Source: Longirhabdus pacifica
Lineage (GTDB): Bacteria > Bacillota > Bacilli > Paenibacillales > DSM-105158
Length of the DNA: 64,000 nucleotides
Direction: 5' to 3'
NCBI RefSeq assembly: GCF_004115085.1
Contig: NZ_QXJP01000008.1
Span: forward strand, 1-64,000
Part shown: piece after piece, positions 32,754-42,883 of the stretch
Position numbering within the stretch: position 1 is the first letter of the stretch
How the letters are laid out: every line of letters starts with the position of its first letter
The notes under the pieces: model-generated
Told to the model about the DNA's origin: nothing
Databases searched by the model: none
The model's input: the letters and a program-made list of their open reading frames with translations, nothing else
Program-made: the position numbers and the translations under genes

Positions 32754-33773
32754 TTAAAAATAGTCTGCTATATGTACGAAAGCATATGTCGTTCTTTCTG
32801 TCCATGCATGACTGTCATGATAGTTCCAATACCGATGCTTACTATCTAAAGTATGTGCGTTCACCAGCGGCATGTGCTGCGCGTCTTTATCTGTCACGAT
32901 GACACTGTGTTCAAATCTTCCATTGCCATTCCAATCATAAAAAATAACGTCTCCAATATCGAGCATTTCAGGGGCGGAAACTACTTCGCCTTGCAAACCT
33001 TGCTTATTATTCGTCAAATATAAATATAAACTATGAGAAACGGTCCAACTAAAACTCCAGGAAGCGCCTTTTCCATATTGCTTATACCACCAACCGCTTG
33101 CTCTTTTACCAGTATAATATATTGGGGCTCCGCCTGCATAGAGACATTGTGAAACATAATTGGTACAATCCACATCAAAATGAATGTACTGTTCATTTCC
33201 TTTGTTCCACCACTGGTCAGCATAGTTAGCTGCTTTTTGCCGATCGTATGCTACTTTTCTACTTGGCAGTTGACTGTGATCCATACTTCCCTCTTGCACA
33301 AGCTCCTCTTGACCTTGCTTCATTGTATGCTCGTTTGCAGGTATGTGCAAATATAATACATCATGTTGTTGCGTTGCTTGATATATAAAAGGACAGCGCT
33401 CTATATCGTCCACCACCACACTTTTCATGACAGTAGCAGCGTGTTCCTTTTTCAGTACCATCGTTTCTGTCTCGCTTCCTGCATCAGCAAACATCGTATT
33501 ACCTTGCGTATACACTAGGTTCCAATTCGTAACTAAGTATATTGTGGTCTCTTCTTTTACCTCTTTTACCTTCGTCACCACCGCATGCATCTGACAGTGT
33601 ATGGGAGTCACTTTACGTATTTGATATACCTTTCGTATTCGGCTTGTTTTTTGCATCGCTCTATACTTAAATAATTGATCTTTAATCCAGTCCACATCTT
33701 TAAAATTACCTATCCTCATGTCACTTTTCAACTGTACATACTGTTTGATCAAAGGATAAACATTCCGCTCCAT
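32754..33773 (-). CDS. amidase domain (PF12671-like) protein
   Basis: The protein is 339 residues from the ATG at 33773, six bases after GGAGG. Residues 1-180 are an N-terminal domain of unknown function. Residues about 180-335 form a putative amidase domain of the papain-like kind: YDRQKAANYADQWWN, the Cys in FDVDCTNYVSQCLYAGGAP, and the His in RFEHSVIVTDKD. There is no signal peptide, unlike many wall-lytic homologues. In B. subtilis similar proteins are linked to sporulation; that is family context, not shown here. Confidence 0.82.
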   Translation of the reverse strand: MERNVYPLIKQYVQLKSDMRIGNFKDVDWIKDQLFKYRAMQKTSRIRKVYQIRKVTPIHCQMHAVVTKVKEVKEETTIYLVTNWNLVYTQGNTMFADAGSETETMVLKKEHAATVMKSVVVDDIERCPFIYQATQQHDVLYLHIPANEHTMKQGQEELVQEGSMDHSQLPSRKVAYDRQKAANYADQWWNKGNEQYIHFDVDCTNYVSQCLYAGGAPIYYTGKRASGWWYKQYGKGASWSFSWTVSHSLYLYLTNNKQGLQGEVVSAPEMLDIGDVIFYDWNGNGRFEHSVIVTDKDAQHMPLVNAHTLDSKHRYWNYHDSHAWTERTTYAFVHIADYF

Positions 33774-33873
33774 TTGCATCCTCCACCATGTTTAAAGATT
33801 GTATAACTATATGATGAACACCAGCAAAATATGAATCATGCATGGATCTTCGTCAACACATGATAAAAAAACC

Positions 33874-33902
33874 TTTACCTGACATAGAGAAAACGGTATA
33901 CT
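33874..33902 (+). promoter_or_regulatory. candidate sigma-A promoter of acnA
   Basis: TTTACC, 17 bases, TATACT, about 85 bp before the start codon. Confidence 0.65.
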
Positions 33903-33913
33903 GAAGAAGACGT

Positions 33914-33940
33914 CATAATATGAAATTGTGTTTCATTATG
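33914..33940 (+). promoter_or_regulatory. dyad in the acnA leader
   Basis: CATAATATGAAA and TTTCATTATG face each other across five bases, just downstream of the -10 element. It could be an operator (aconitase genes in Bacillus are repressed by CcpC and CodY) or a leader hairpin. The spacing does not fit the known CcpC box. Confidence 0.45.
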
Positions 33941-33988
33941 TGAAACTATAACGAAAATGGAAACAAAATCAAGTTAGGAGGCATACCC

Positions 33989-36706
33989 ATGCATTATAAA
34001 GATCATTTTTCAACGCAATCTTCTTTGAACGTTAATGGGAAATCGTATCAATATTTTTCATTAGCTAAATTATCTGAACAACAAAAAAGTGACATTGAAA
34101 AATTACCTTTTTCCATTAAAGTGTTATTGGAAGCTGGTTTGCGTCAATTTGATGGAAGAGCAATTACAGAAACGCACTTACAACAACTAACGAATTGGAC
34201 GACAAATAAAGAAAGAAAAGAAGTGCCTTTTATTCCGGCACGAATCGTATTGCAAGACTTTACAGGTGTTCCCGTTGTCGTTGACTTAGCAGCAATGCGC
34301 AACACGATGGAGAAAGCTGGTGGAGATCCACAAAAAATCAATCCACTCGTTCCTGTAGATCTCGTTATTGACCACTCTGTCATGGTCGATGCATTCGGTA
34401 ATGAAAATGCTTTAGCTACGAATATGAATTTAGAATTTGAAAGAAATGAAGAGCGCTATCGCTTTTTACGTTGGGCACAAACAGCGTTCGATAACTTCCG
34501 TGCAGTCCCTCCTGCAACAGGCATTGTTCACCAAGTTAATTTAGAATACTTAGCTTCTGTTGCCGCAACGAAAGACATTGACGGTGAAACTTACGTCTAC
34601 CCTGATTCCTTAGTAGGAACGGACTCTCATACGACCATGATCAACGGCCTTGGTGTTGCGGGCTGGGGTGTTGGTGGTATTGAGGCGGAAGCAGGCATGT
34701 TAGGTCAACCGCTATATTTTGTTACACCTGAAGTGATCGGTTTTAAATTAACTGGAAGCTTGCCAGAAGGTGCAACAGCTACGGATTTAGCGCTTACTGT
34801 CACACAAATGCTTCGTAAAAAAGGTGTAGTTGGGAAATTTGTAGAGTTCTACGGTTCAGGCTTAAGTAACATCTCTCTTGCAGATAGAGCTACCGTCGCA
34901 AATATGGCTCCAGAATATGGCGCTACGATGGGATTCTTCCCTGTCGACGATGAAACACTGAATTACTTGCGTGGTACGAACCGCAGTGAAGAGCAAATTG
35001 CACTCATTCAATCGTACTATACAGCCCAAGGCATGTATCGTACAGATGATACACCTGACCCTGTTTTCTCTGACAGTATTGAATTGGATCTCGGTTCTGT
35101 TGTTCCAAGTTTGGCAGGTCCTAAGCGTCCACAAGATCGCATTGAATTATCTCAAATGCAAGAAGCATTCCAAAATATCACCAGCACGCCAATTGATAAA
35201 GGTGGATACGGACTGTCAGCAGAAAAAATGAAAGAAAAAGTAAGTATCGATTATGATGGGGAAAAATCAGCATTAGAAACGGGTGCTGTCGTTATTGCTG
35301 CCATCACAAGTTGTACGAATACATCCAACCCTAGCGTGATGCTTGGAGCAGGATTAGTAGCTAAAAAAGCGGTGGAAAAAGGCTTGGTTAAACCTGCGTA
35401 TGTCAAGAGCAGTTTAACTCCAGGTTCCCTAGTCGTAACGGAATACTTGAAAAAAGCTGGTTTATTGGAATCCCTTGAACAATTAGGTTTCCACGTTGCT
35501 GGGTATGGCTGCGCAACTTGTATCGGAAACAGCGGACCACTTCCTGACGAAGTGAGCAAAGCAATTGCAGACCATGATATGACTGTCGTTTCTGTGCTCA
35601 GTGGTAACCGTAACTTTGAAGGCCGTGTTCACGCACAGGTAAAAGCTAACTACCTTGCTTCTCCACCACTCGTTGTGGCTTATGCATTAGCGGGAAATGT
35701 GAACATCGACTTACAAAACGATCCAATCGGATACGATCAACAAAACAAACCGGTGTATTTAAAAGATATTTGGCCAACCAACGAAGAAGTAAAAACAGCG
35801 GTAGCTGAAGCGATGAGCCCTGCGTTGTTTGCAGATAAATATAAAAATGTATTTACTGCAAATGAAAGATGGAACGAGATCCCTGTCGCCGAAGGAAAAC
35901 TATATGAGTGGGATGACAAATCTACTTATATTCAAAATCCTCCATTCTTCGAAGGATTGAGCCCTGAAATAGAAGATATTAAAGAAATAAAAGGTGCAAA
36001 AACATTAGCATTGCTAGGAGATTCCGTTACTACGGATCACATTTCACCTGCGGGCAACATCGCAACAGACAGTCCTGCTGGCACGTATTTAACAGGAAAT
36101 GGCGTAGAGCGTAAAAACTTTAACTCCTATGGTTCCCGTCGTGGTAATCATGAAGTGATGATGCGTGGAACGTTTGCCAATATCCGCATTAGAAATCAGA
36201 TGGCTCCTGGTACAGAAGGTGGATTCACGACTTATCTTCCAACAGATGAAGTGATGCCAATCTATGATGCTTCGATGAAATACCAAGAAAGCGGCACACC
36301 GCTTGTCGTCATTGCTGGTAAAGAATACGGTACAGGAAGCTCCCGTGACTGGGCTGCAAAAGGAACGGATTTACTTGGGGTAAAAGCAGTTATTGCAGAA
36401 AGTTTCGAACGTATTCACCGCAGTAACCTTGTAGGTATGGGTGTGTTACCACTTCAATTCGCAGAAGGTCATAGCTGGAAAACACTGAACATTACAGGGA
36501 AAGAAACGTTCTCTATTCTTGGATTAGATAATGAGATCAAACCAGGACAAACGGTGAAAGTGGAAGCTACCAGAGAAGATGGTACTACGTTTGATTTCGA
36601 TGCTATTTTACGTCTAGATAGTTTAGTAGATATTGATTACTATCGTAATGGTGGTATTTTACAAACAGTGTTGCGTCAAATGATGAAGGATACACCATCA
36701 GGTTAA
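33989..36706 (+). CDS. acnA: aconitate hydratase
   Basis: This 905-residue aconitase A/IRP type (citB in B. subtilis) converts citrate to isocitrate in the TCA cycle. The 4Fe-4S cysteines are in [19 protein letters not shown] and [14 protein letters not shown]. Other motifs are [44 protein letters not shown], and [15 protein letters not shown] with the swivelling-domain serine. AGGAGG precedes the ATG. It is monocistronic between a sigma-A promoter and a strong terminator. Aconitases of this type also bind RNA when the cluster is lost. Confidence 0.97.
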   Translation: MHYKDHFSTQSSLNVNGKSYQYFSLAKLSEQQKSDIEKLPFSIKVLLEAGLRQFDGRAITETHLQQLTNWTTNKERKEVPFIPARIVLQDFTGVPVVVDLAAMRNTMEKAGGDPQKINPLVPVDLVIDHSVMVDAFGNENALATNMNLEFERNEERYRFLRWAQTAFDNFRAVPPATGIVHQVNLEYLASVAATKDIDGETYVYPDSLVGTDSHTTMINGLGVAGWGVGGIEAEAGMLGQPLYFVTPEVIGFKLTGSLPEGATATDLALTVTQMLRKKGVVGKFVEFYGSGLSNISLADRATVANMAPEYGATMGFFPVDDETLNYLRGTNRSEEQIALIQSYYTAQGMYRTDDTPDPVFSDSIELDLGSVVPSLAGPKRPQDRIELSQMQEAFQNITSTPIDKGGYGLSAEKMKEKVSIDYDGEKSALETGAVVIAAITSCTNTSNPSVMLGAGLVAKKAVEKGLVKPAYVKSSLTPGSLVVTEYLKKAGLLESLEQLGFHVAGYGCATCIGNSGPLPDEVSKAIADHDMTVVSVLSGNRNFEGRVHAQVKANYLASPPLVVAYALAGNVNIDLQNDPIGYDQQNKPVYLKDIWPTNEEVKTAVAEAMSPALFADKYKNVFTANERWNEIPVAEGKLYEWDDKSTYIQNPPFFEGLSPEIEDIKEIKGAKTLALLGDSVTTDHISPAGNIATDSPAGTYLTGNGVERKNFNSYGSRRGNHEVMMRGTFANIRIRNQMAPGTEGGFTTYLPTDEVMPIYDASMKYQESGTPLVVIAGKEYGTGSSRDWAAKGTDLLGVKAVIAESFERIHRSNLVGMGVLPLQFAEGHSWKTLNITGKETFSILGLDNEIKPGQTVKVEATREDGTTFDFDAILRLDSLVDIDYYRNGGILQTVLRQMMKDTPSG

Positions 36707-36731
36707 TCCTATGTAATGTATATAGTATGGC

Positions 36732-36784
36732 AAAAGCCTTATTTCCCAACCTCTAAAGGGTATTAGTGGAACTAAGGCTTTTTT
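36732..36784 (+). terminator. terminator of acnA
   Basis: AAAAGCCTTA and TAAGGCTTTT flank a 33-base loop and end in TTTTTTC. Confidence 0.8.
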
Positions 36785-36796
36785 CTTTATCATACC

Positions 36797-36920
36797 TTTA
36801 CGCCTGGCTACTGAGGCGTAAACTTGTATTTCAATATTTCTTTATCTTATAGATAAGTTGAATGAACTTGTTCAACTTATTACCTCTGCTCATAAGATGA
36901 AGAAATCTCTTTATCTTATA
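36797..36920. repeat. 126-bp repeat family, permuted copy
   Basis: It begins with TTTACGCC-N10-GGCGTAAA, continues through the end part of the unit, and then enters the AAGTTGAATGAACTTGTTC part of a second unit, from which a few bases are missing. This order is what remains of two tandem units after loss of both ends. Confidence 0.85.
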
Positions 36921-36926
36921 TAGTTT

Positions 36927-39302
36927 TTATAACATCTTTTTCATTTGTACCGTTACTGTTTTTAATGCTTGACGCAACTGCTCTACTTCTTTTTTCAAAG
37001 ATTGTATTTCTATATCTCTATTCATGAGTAACAAATCCATATCCTCTCTCATCTGTTGTACCTTTCTTCTTTGTTGTTGCTGCTCTGTATAGTGATCTCC
37101 ATTCAATAGCACCATCACTTGATTGCTTCCTGTTCGTGCTACAACACGATAACCAAAGGATGCTTTCGTAGCCATGCCCTCATCATTAGGTAAACAATAC
37201 CCATCGACAAGGCAGCTACCATCATCTCTAACACGAACTTGACCTACTAATCCTACAGCAGCCCACTCCGCCCGCTCATTCCGCGGAGTATATGAAAACG
37301 ACGAATTATAATTTGGGTTAACTTTTAAAATTTTCCGGTTTTTTTGCTGTTGCCATGAGGGCACTTCTTCATATATACGTCTTCCCCATTCATCCATCAT
37401 GTATTGCTCATGCCAATGCAATGATGCATTACCACCTAACAATCCAGGAGTCGCACTTGTAATACCTAATATATATGAATCCTTGCTCGTTGCTTTGCGT
37501 ATCTTATTCCCTTTTAGCGTCACAAAAAAACCAACATCAATGCCTTGCTCATCCATACTCTCAAACATTTCTGCAAAATCACAAGCATTACAATTACTGT
37601 TCATGGAAACAGTTCCCATAAAACATGCATCGCCTAAGTTAGCCCCATTTGTTGTTCCACTAATAAAGGCTGCTAATCCATTACCGGTTACACCAAATGC
37701 CCCAGCAGCCAAGTGCCAGGAATTTTCGAACTTAGCAGCTCCACTGTTACCCATAATATGCGCACTAACTAATGTTGCTCCAACGCTAGTAGCTACTCCT
37801 TGCGCATGCGAGCCACTAGCACCAGCAACTGTCATTACACCTTCGGCATGGGCAGCAACACCAGTAGCAGTCGTTGCACACCCCTCTGCATGACTATCGT
37901 CTCCGACTGCATTCGTATTTGCACCTTCTGCATGCGCTCCTTCTCCCACAGCCATCGTATTTACACCTTCTGTATGTGCACCAGCCCCTGTACAAACTGT
38001 GCATTGACCTTCCGCATGAGAACCGATATTGGTGGCAGTACATATAAATCCCTCTGCATGTGCAGCTAAAGAGGTGGCTTGTGAACTTACTCCTTCTGCA
38101 TGCGAAGAAGTCCCACTCGCAACACTTTGATTCCCTTCGGCGTGTGCATGATCTGCACTTGCTGTCGTAGAAATTCCTTCGGCGTGCGCATTCTCTCCAA
38201 TCGCCTGCGTTAACGTTCCCTCTGCGTGCGCACATCTGCCTTGTGCAAAGGTAGCTTCTCCTTCCGCATGACTATTGTTCCCATTTGCGGTTGTTTGACT
38301 TCCTTCCGCATGGGAAGCCTCTCCTATCGCATTTCCCTCAAATCCTTCCGCATGAGAACGATCACCCATGGCTATAGATAATACACCTTCGGCATGAGTA
38401 CTTTCTCCCATAGAAAATGTACATAATCCTTCCGCATGAGAAGTGACAGCAGTAGCAATGGAAAACATTCCTTCGCTATGAGAAAAAGCACCACTTGCCA
38501 TCGTAGAGCTACCTTCGGCATGGGCAGCATCAGAACAAGCTATCGTTGCATCCCCTTCCGCATGCGCAACAACACCCGAGGCAATCGACGCACCCTCCGC
38601 ATGACTATTTGCTCCTGAGGCATTCGATATCCCTTCAGCATGACTATTTACTCCTGTGGCATTCGACAATCCTTCGGCATGACTATTCATACCTGATGCT
38701 ACTGCTGTTCCTTCTGCATGGCTATTTTGAGCCATGGCAAGAGACATCCACCCTTCGGCATGAGAGCCATTACCACTAGCTTGTGTCATGTTGCCTTCTG
38801 CGTGGGCACTTACTCCACTTGCTGATGTATCCGTTCCTTCTGCATGTCCCTGTGGAGCAGTTGCCATTGATCTCAACCCTTCGACATGCGCTTGTTCAGC
38901 AAGTGCCATCGTGTCATTTCCTTCGGCATGCGTATTGCTTGCAGCAGCAACAGCTTGAATGCCCTCAGCATGTCCATTCACCCCACAACATATGGACAGA
39001 TTTCCTTCAGCATGAGAACATATATCAGATGCAAACGTGCTACATCCCTCTGCGTGAGCGTTATCCCCTTCTGCAATGGTTAAAATTCCTTCCGCATGAC
39101 AATTAGCACCGATTGCCTTGGTGCTATTCCCTTCTGCGTGTGAACACAACCCTTCAGCTAAAGTGCTACATCCTTCACTATGTGCCGCAACCCCATTAGA
39201 TGTATTATTTAATCCCTCAGCATGAGAAGCCTGCCCATTTGCAAATGTGTTTTGTCCCGTGGCATCAGAGCAAATTCCTACAGCATTCCTATTACAAATC
39301 AT
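36927..39302 (-). CDS. SHAEG-repeat protein with peptidase G2 autoproteolytic domain
   Basis: The protein is 791 residues. I count 35 tandem repeats of the pattern (S/A)H(A/S)EG-x4-A-x-G-x2, mostly 14 residues long, with four consecutive 13-residue variants, over residues about 25-520. They should stack as a beta-roll, as in trimeric adhesin heads. After that come residues resembling the phage-type peptidase G2 domain (SGTTNGANLGDACFMGTVSMNSNCNACDFAEMFE...GFFVTLKGNKIRKATSKDSYILGITSATPGLLGGNA...WAAVGLVGQVRVR...YRVVARTGSNQVMVLL). A C-terminal coiled coil of about 50 residues would trimerise it. It has no signal peptide. Many repeats carry Cys. GAGGTGG precedes the ATG. It could be a spore-surface or phage-fibre-like protein. 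Confidence 0.85.
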   Translation of the reverse strand: MICNRNAVGICSDATGQNTFANGQASHAEGLNNTSNGVAAHSEGCSTLAEGLCSHAEGNSTKAIGANCHAEGILTIAEGDNAHAEGCSTFASDICSHAEGNLSICCGVNGHAEGIQAVAAASNTHAEGNDTMALAEQAHVEGLRSMATAPQGHAEGTDTSASGVSAHAEGNMTQASGNGSHAEGWMSLAMAQNSHAEGTAVASGMNSHAEGLSNATGVNSHAEGISNASGANSHAEGASIASGVVAHAEGDATIACSDAAHAEGSSTMASGAFSHSEGMFSIATAVTSHAEGLCTFSMGESTHAEGVLSIAMGDRSHAEGFEGNAIGEASHAEGSQTTANGNNSHAEGEATFAQGRCAHAEGTLTQAIGENAHAEGISTTASADHAHAEGNQSVASGTSSHAEGVSSQATSLAAHAEGFICTATNIGSHAEGQCTVCTGAGAHTEGVNTMAVGEGAHAEGANTNAVGDDSHAEGCATTATGVAAHAEGVMTVAGASGSHAQGVATSVGATLVSAHIMGNSGAAKFENSWHLAAGAFGVTGNGLAAFISGTTNGANLGDACFMGTVSMNSNCNACDFAEMFESMDEQGIDVGFFVTLKGNKIRKATSKDSYILGITSATPGLLGGNASLHWHEQYMMDEWGRRIYEEVPSWQQQKNRKILKVNPNYNSSFSYTPRNERAEWAAVGLVGQVRVRDDGSCLVDGYCLPNDEGMATKASFGYRVVARTGSNQVMVLLNGDHYTEQQQQRRKVQQMREDMDLLLMNRDIEIQSLKKEVEQLRQALKTVTVQMKKML

Positions 39303-39692
39303 CTATACCACCTCAAAGTTTAATATCCTGCATCATACTCTCAAGCGAAAAAATTGGTATAGACACCTATCACTGCCATACATATAAAAGCTCATCAGCA
39401 TCCCACTAAATTTTTATTAACTCCATATTCATACAAGCAATACTTGACCCCACTTCATACGATATAGAACATAAATAAATTATTGCTTTACGCTGCACAT
39501 CCAAGAGACAATAATTTTATTTATGTCATACGAGGAGTTAATGAACGTTATCACCTACCTTGGCATCAGCATATGGGAAAACAACCTCCTTCGACCTCCC
39601 ATCATGCGATCCTATTGTAGCTGCTCACTTCATGCATGCAACATCCTATCAATATGAAATCGGTGAGTGTTTACTCCTTCTTCCATTCTTAG
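39303..39692. other. region without a supported gene
   Basis: Short open stretches in all plus frames around 39510-39690 (for example MSYEELMNVITYLGISIW, then a stop) have no proper ribosome-binding site, and no frame stays open beyond about 60 codons. It may be a decayed gene, but I cannot name one. It must also hold the promoter of the SHAEG gene on the minus strand. Confidence 0.4.
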
Positions 39693-39725
39693 TATAAAGA
39701 GTAGCCTATCGTGAAAGGCTACTCT
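39693..39725 (-). terminator. terminator of the 39779-40360 GNAT gene
   Basis: AGAGTAGCCT pairs with AGGCTACTCT (ten pairs) and is followed by TTATAC on the minus strand. Confidence 0.7.
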
Positions 39726-39778
39726 CTACATATGTATGACATCATCATGACTTAGGTCGGGCAGAATCATATCTACCT

Positions 39779-40360
39779 TTATTTCAAGCCCAGACTCATC
39801 TTTAAATGACGTTTTATACTAGGCCATTCTTCGCGTAAGATACTGTAATATACGGTATCTCTTATATGGCCATCACATAGAATACGATCTTGGCGTAACG
39901 TCCCCTCTTGCTTCGCTCCAATGCGCTCTATAGCACGCTGTGATCGTTTATTTCTTGTATCTGTTTTGAGCTGCACTCTTGCCGCTTCCCACAGTTCAAA
40001 ACAATACGACAACAATACATATTTACATTCACTATTGATCCTCGTCTTCCATACGTCACGAGCAAGCCAAGTCCATCCTATTTCTATTTTGCGATGAGCA
40101 GGTTGAATATCCAGCAAACTAGTACTCCCTACGATATTGTTATGGGTGTCCAGTATAACGAAAGGGTGTTGCATACCTTTCTTCTGTTCATTTAACACAT
40201 ATTCCATCCAACATTTCATATCCTCCTTATGCTTCACACGCATCGGCGTATACTGCCATATCTCCTCTGTACTGATAGCATATAAGGCATCTAAATCTGT
40301 TGGCTGCATCGTTCGTAGCATCACCGTTTGTCCTCGTAATTCACTGATGTTTACTCCCAT
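39779..40360 (-). CDS. GNAT acetyltransferase, RimJ/RimL-like
   Basis: The protein is 193 residues. LRGQTVMLRTMQPTDLDALYAIS opens the fold. The central EIGWTWLARDVWKTRINSECKYVLLSYCFE and VQLKTDTRNKRSQRAIERIGAKQEGTLRQDRIL are typical of the subgroup that acetylates ribosomal proteins or small molecules. It is divergent from the MocR regulator at 40462, with about 100 bp between, which may share control. The substrate is unknown. Confidence 0.85.
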   Translation of the reverse strand: MGVNISELRGQTVMLRTMQPTDLDALYAISTEEIWQYTPMRVKHKEDMKCWMEYVLNEQKKGMQHPFVILDTHNNIVGSTSLLDIQPAHRKIEIGWTWLARDVWKTRINSECKYVLLSYCFELWEAARVQLKTDTRNKRSQRAIERIGAKQEGTLRQDRILCDGHIRDTVYYSILREEWPSIKRHLKMSLGLK

Positions 40361-40461
40361 TTCTTTCCCTCCTTATACTTACATCGTAAAAAGAAAATGG
40401 GTATAATAAAAGTACCATTAATAGTTTGTTTTATGAGACCAATTTTACAGGAGTAAACATT

Positions 40462-41919
40462 ATGCCTCTTTTCATTCCTTTAGAAGCGTATAAAAAAAGA
40501 TATACGTATAAATACAAAGCGTTGTATCATGCGCTGCACGATGCCATAACCTCTGGCCACATCCCGAATCACACGAAGCTGCCTTCAACTAGAGCGCTAG
40601 CAAAGCAATACCAACTTTCTAGAGGTATCGTGAATCAAGTATATGAAATGCTAACTGCTGAAGGATATATTTTTTCGGAAGTAGGAAAAGGAAGTTATGT
40701 TACCTTTACTGCTTTGACGTCCCCTGTAGAATGTACGGAAAAAAAGCCAGACATTCCGCTCTCCAAGTGGGGCCAACAACTTTCAAAGTTTGACCATACG
40801 CTAGTTCATACGTTAGTGGATGCTAAGGAGAATACATTGCATTTTCATGTTGGAACGCCAGATCAAAGACATTTTCCGAAAGCATTGTGGAGTAGAAGCT
40901 TATATCAAAGTGTCAGAGAAACAATAGATCATCCGCATTACGATCTATATGATACACAAGGAAACCTAGCACTGCGAGAAGCAATCTGTCAGCATGTTCG
41001 CCACCACCGCGGCATTCATTGCACACCGGAAGAGATTGTACTGGTCAACGGTTCTATGCAAGCGATTGCCATTTTGGCTCAGCTCCTTTTAGATGCTGAA
41101 GATCATGTCATGATAGAAAACCCATGTTACAGTGGCATTTTAAATGCGATTGCGACCACAGGAGCATCGCCCATTCCACTACCTGTGGATCAAGATGGAG
41201 TCGTGTTTGAACCGCATCCTAGTAAAATGCTATTTACAACACCGAGTCGGCAATACCCTACAGGATCGGTACTTAGCCTCAAGCGTAGACAACACATGCT
41301 ACATTGGGCAAACGAGCAACATGCATATATTGTAGAGGATGATTATGATAGTGAGTTTCGATACAAAGGTAAACCGATAGAGCCGCTAAAAGTATTGGAT
41401 CAAGAACAGCGTGTCATTTATATCGGCACCTTTACAAAGACAATGATGACGGCCCTAAGGATCGGTTACGTCATTCTTCCTCCCTCACTGGTGCAGGCGT
41501 TTATTACAGGAAAAAAACTGTTTGAACCCCATCCGAGTAACGGATTGGAACAAAGAGCATTAGCACATTTTATGAAAACAGGTCATTACGATCGGCATAT
41601 CAGAAAAATGACGAGAGTTTACAAAAGTAAACAAACGTACTTTTTTCATTTATTATCAACATACTGTCGTACTTGGTTCTCATTTCATGCTTCAGATAGT
41701 GGACTACACGTATTTGCGGAATGGAAAGGAAGCGAAGAAGCATATGAAAAAGCCAAAACATATAGTCTACAGCAAGGTATAAGCTGGACAGATTGTACAT
41801 CGTATTATTACCATCATCCAGTACCAAGCGCATGTTTTGGCTTTTCTCATTTAGATCTGGAGCATATGGAGAAACACGTGAAGCGTTTAAGCAACACACT
41901 TGCGAAAGCAACGCGTTAA
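40462..41919 (+). CDS. MocR-family (PdxR/GabR-like) transcriptional regulator
   Basis: The protein is 485 residues from the ATG at 40462, seven bases after AGGAGT; an earlier in-frame ATG lacks that site. The N-terminal GntR winged helix (YKYKALYHALHDAITSGHIPNHTKLPSTRALAKQYQLSRGIVNQVYEMLTAEGYI) is linked to a full-length aminotransferase-like domain with PLP Lys in YIGTFTKTMMTALRIGY and the Asp in IVEDDYDSEFRY. MocR proteins use PLP to sense pyridoxal phosphate or amino compounds. The divergent GNAT gene is the most likely neighbouring target, by position only. Confidence 0.9.
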   Translation: MPLFIPLEAYKKRYTYKYKALYHALHDAITSGHIPNHTKLPSTRALAKQYQLSRGIVNQVYEMLTAEGYIFSEVGKGSYVTFTALTSPVECTEKKPDIPLSKWGQQLSKFDHTLVHTLVDAKENTLHFHVGTPDQRHFPKALWSRSLYQSVRETIDHPHYDLYDTQGNLALREAICQHVRHHRGIHCTPEEIVLVNGSMQAIAILAQLLLDAEDHVMIENPCYSGILNAIATTGASPIPLPVDQDGVVFEPHPSKMLFTTPSRQYPTGSVLSLKRRQHMLHWANEQHAYIVEDDYDSEFRYKGKPIEPLKVLDQEQRVIYIGTFTKTMMTALRIGYVILPPSLVQAFITGKKLFEPHPSNGLEQRALAHFMKTGHYDRHIRKMTRVYKSKQTYFFHLLSTYCRTWFSFHASDSGLHVFAEWKGSEEAYEKAKTYSLQQGISWTDCTSYYYHHPVPSACFGFSHLDLEHMEKHVKRLSNTLAKATR

Positions 41920-41938
41920 ATGGTATTTGCATACTACC

Positions 41939-42682
41939 CTAACGTAGCATTTTACCCATTCTAGCGGCTGCTTCCATCATTTGCGGGGCATGTTCTTGCA
42001 TTTTCTCTAAAGTCAATCGATTAGATGGACCTGATACAGAGAGCACAACTGCTAGCTTTTCAGACTGATCGAATATGGGCACAGCTACTGCGGCAGCTCC
42101 CTGCTCCCTCTCTTCAATACTCGTTGCATAACCGTCCTGTCTGATTTGCTTTAGCTGTATTAAGTACTTTTCTTTATCTGAAGACTTCGGAAAGTTTATA
42201 CTGGAAAGCAATGATATTTGTGCTTCGTCATCTGCGTATGCAACTAATATTTTACTAGAAGCGCCTACATATAATGGTAGTCTCGCCCCAATTGGCGCTA
42301 CTCTACGAATGGCTTGTTTACTCTGCACGGCTTGAATACGAACCCTTTCATTGCCGTCTCTAATATATAAACTAATCGTCTCCCCTAGCAAATCACCTAA
42401 CTTCTCCATCTCTGGAAGCAGGATCGTAGCAGGATCATCCACCTGAGGCAAATGTGTAGAAAGTTCCCATATACGAAAACCTAATGTATATTTATCTGTT
42501 TCTGCACTACGAACAACAAACCCTTTTTCTTCTAAAGAAGCAAGTAATCGATGAACGGTGCTTTTATGTAGGGAAGTTAGCATCGTAATATCCGTTAAAC
42601 TTAGTGAAGGTTTCTGTGTAAAACATAATAATACATCTAATGCTCGATCTACTGCACGTACGGTAGATTTTTTATCTTCCAA
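41939..42682 (-). CDS. IclR-family transcriptional regulator
   Basis: The protein is about 247 residues, taken from the TTG at 42682, which has GAGGTG six bases upstream; a GTG at 42691 is the alternative. The N-terminal winged helix (VRAVDRALDVLLCF...SLTDITMLTSLHKSTVHRLLASLEEKGFVVR) is followed by a GAF-like effector domain (LLGETISLYIRDGNERVRIQAVQSKQAIRR...GASSKILVAYADDE...EEREQGAAAVAVPIFD). Such regulators govern catabolic genes. No obvious catabolic operon lies beside it. An inverted repeat upstream suggests autoregulation. Confidence 0.9.
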   Translation of the reverse strand: MEDKKSTVRAVDRALDVLLCFTQKPSLSLTDITMLTSLHKSTVHRLLASLEEKGFVVRSAETDKYTLGFRIWELSTHLPQVDDPATILLPEMEKLGDLLGETISLYIRDGNERVRIQAVQSKQAIRRVAPIGARLPLYVGASSKILVAYADDEAQISLLSSINFPKSSDKEKYLIQLKQIRQDGYATSIEEREQGAAAVAVPIFDQSEKLAVVLSVSGPSNRLTLEKMQEHAPQMMEAAARMGKMLR

Positions 42683-42700
42683 ACCACTCACCTCACAGTC

Positions 42701-42726
42701 AGTTTCGTATAATGAAACTAAGTTTC
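42701..42726 (-). promoter_or_regulatory. candidate operator of the IclR regulator
   Basis: Three arms stand in a row: AGTTTC, GAAACT, AGTTTC. The last two form the palindrome GAAACT-A-AGTTTC. It is 10-45 bp before the regulator start. GAAAC-N-GTTTC is reminiscent of KdgR-type (IclR family) sites. Confidence 0.55.
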
Positions 42727-42883
42727 TTATTTATATAGTATAGCGGATTCTATCTTAAATGAAAAGGCAAATGTTTTGACCGTTCATTGCAATACAGTGT
42801 TCCTTAATCATAAACAAGGGTGCTGTGGAATATAAGTAAATGAGGAGCTATATTCACAAAGGGAGACTGAAGGGGTTGGTATT

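Noticed and set aside
36927-39302. Prophage tail-fibre gene as part of a prophage
   Set aside because: Despite the phage-like peptidase G2 domain, no phage structural, lysis or integrase genes surround it; the neighbours are acnA and a GNAT gene.
39510-39690. A small gene or cupin-like fragment
   Set aside because: Reading frames are short and broken in all three phases and no clear family motif could be followed.
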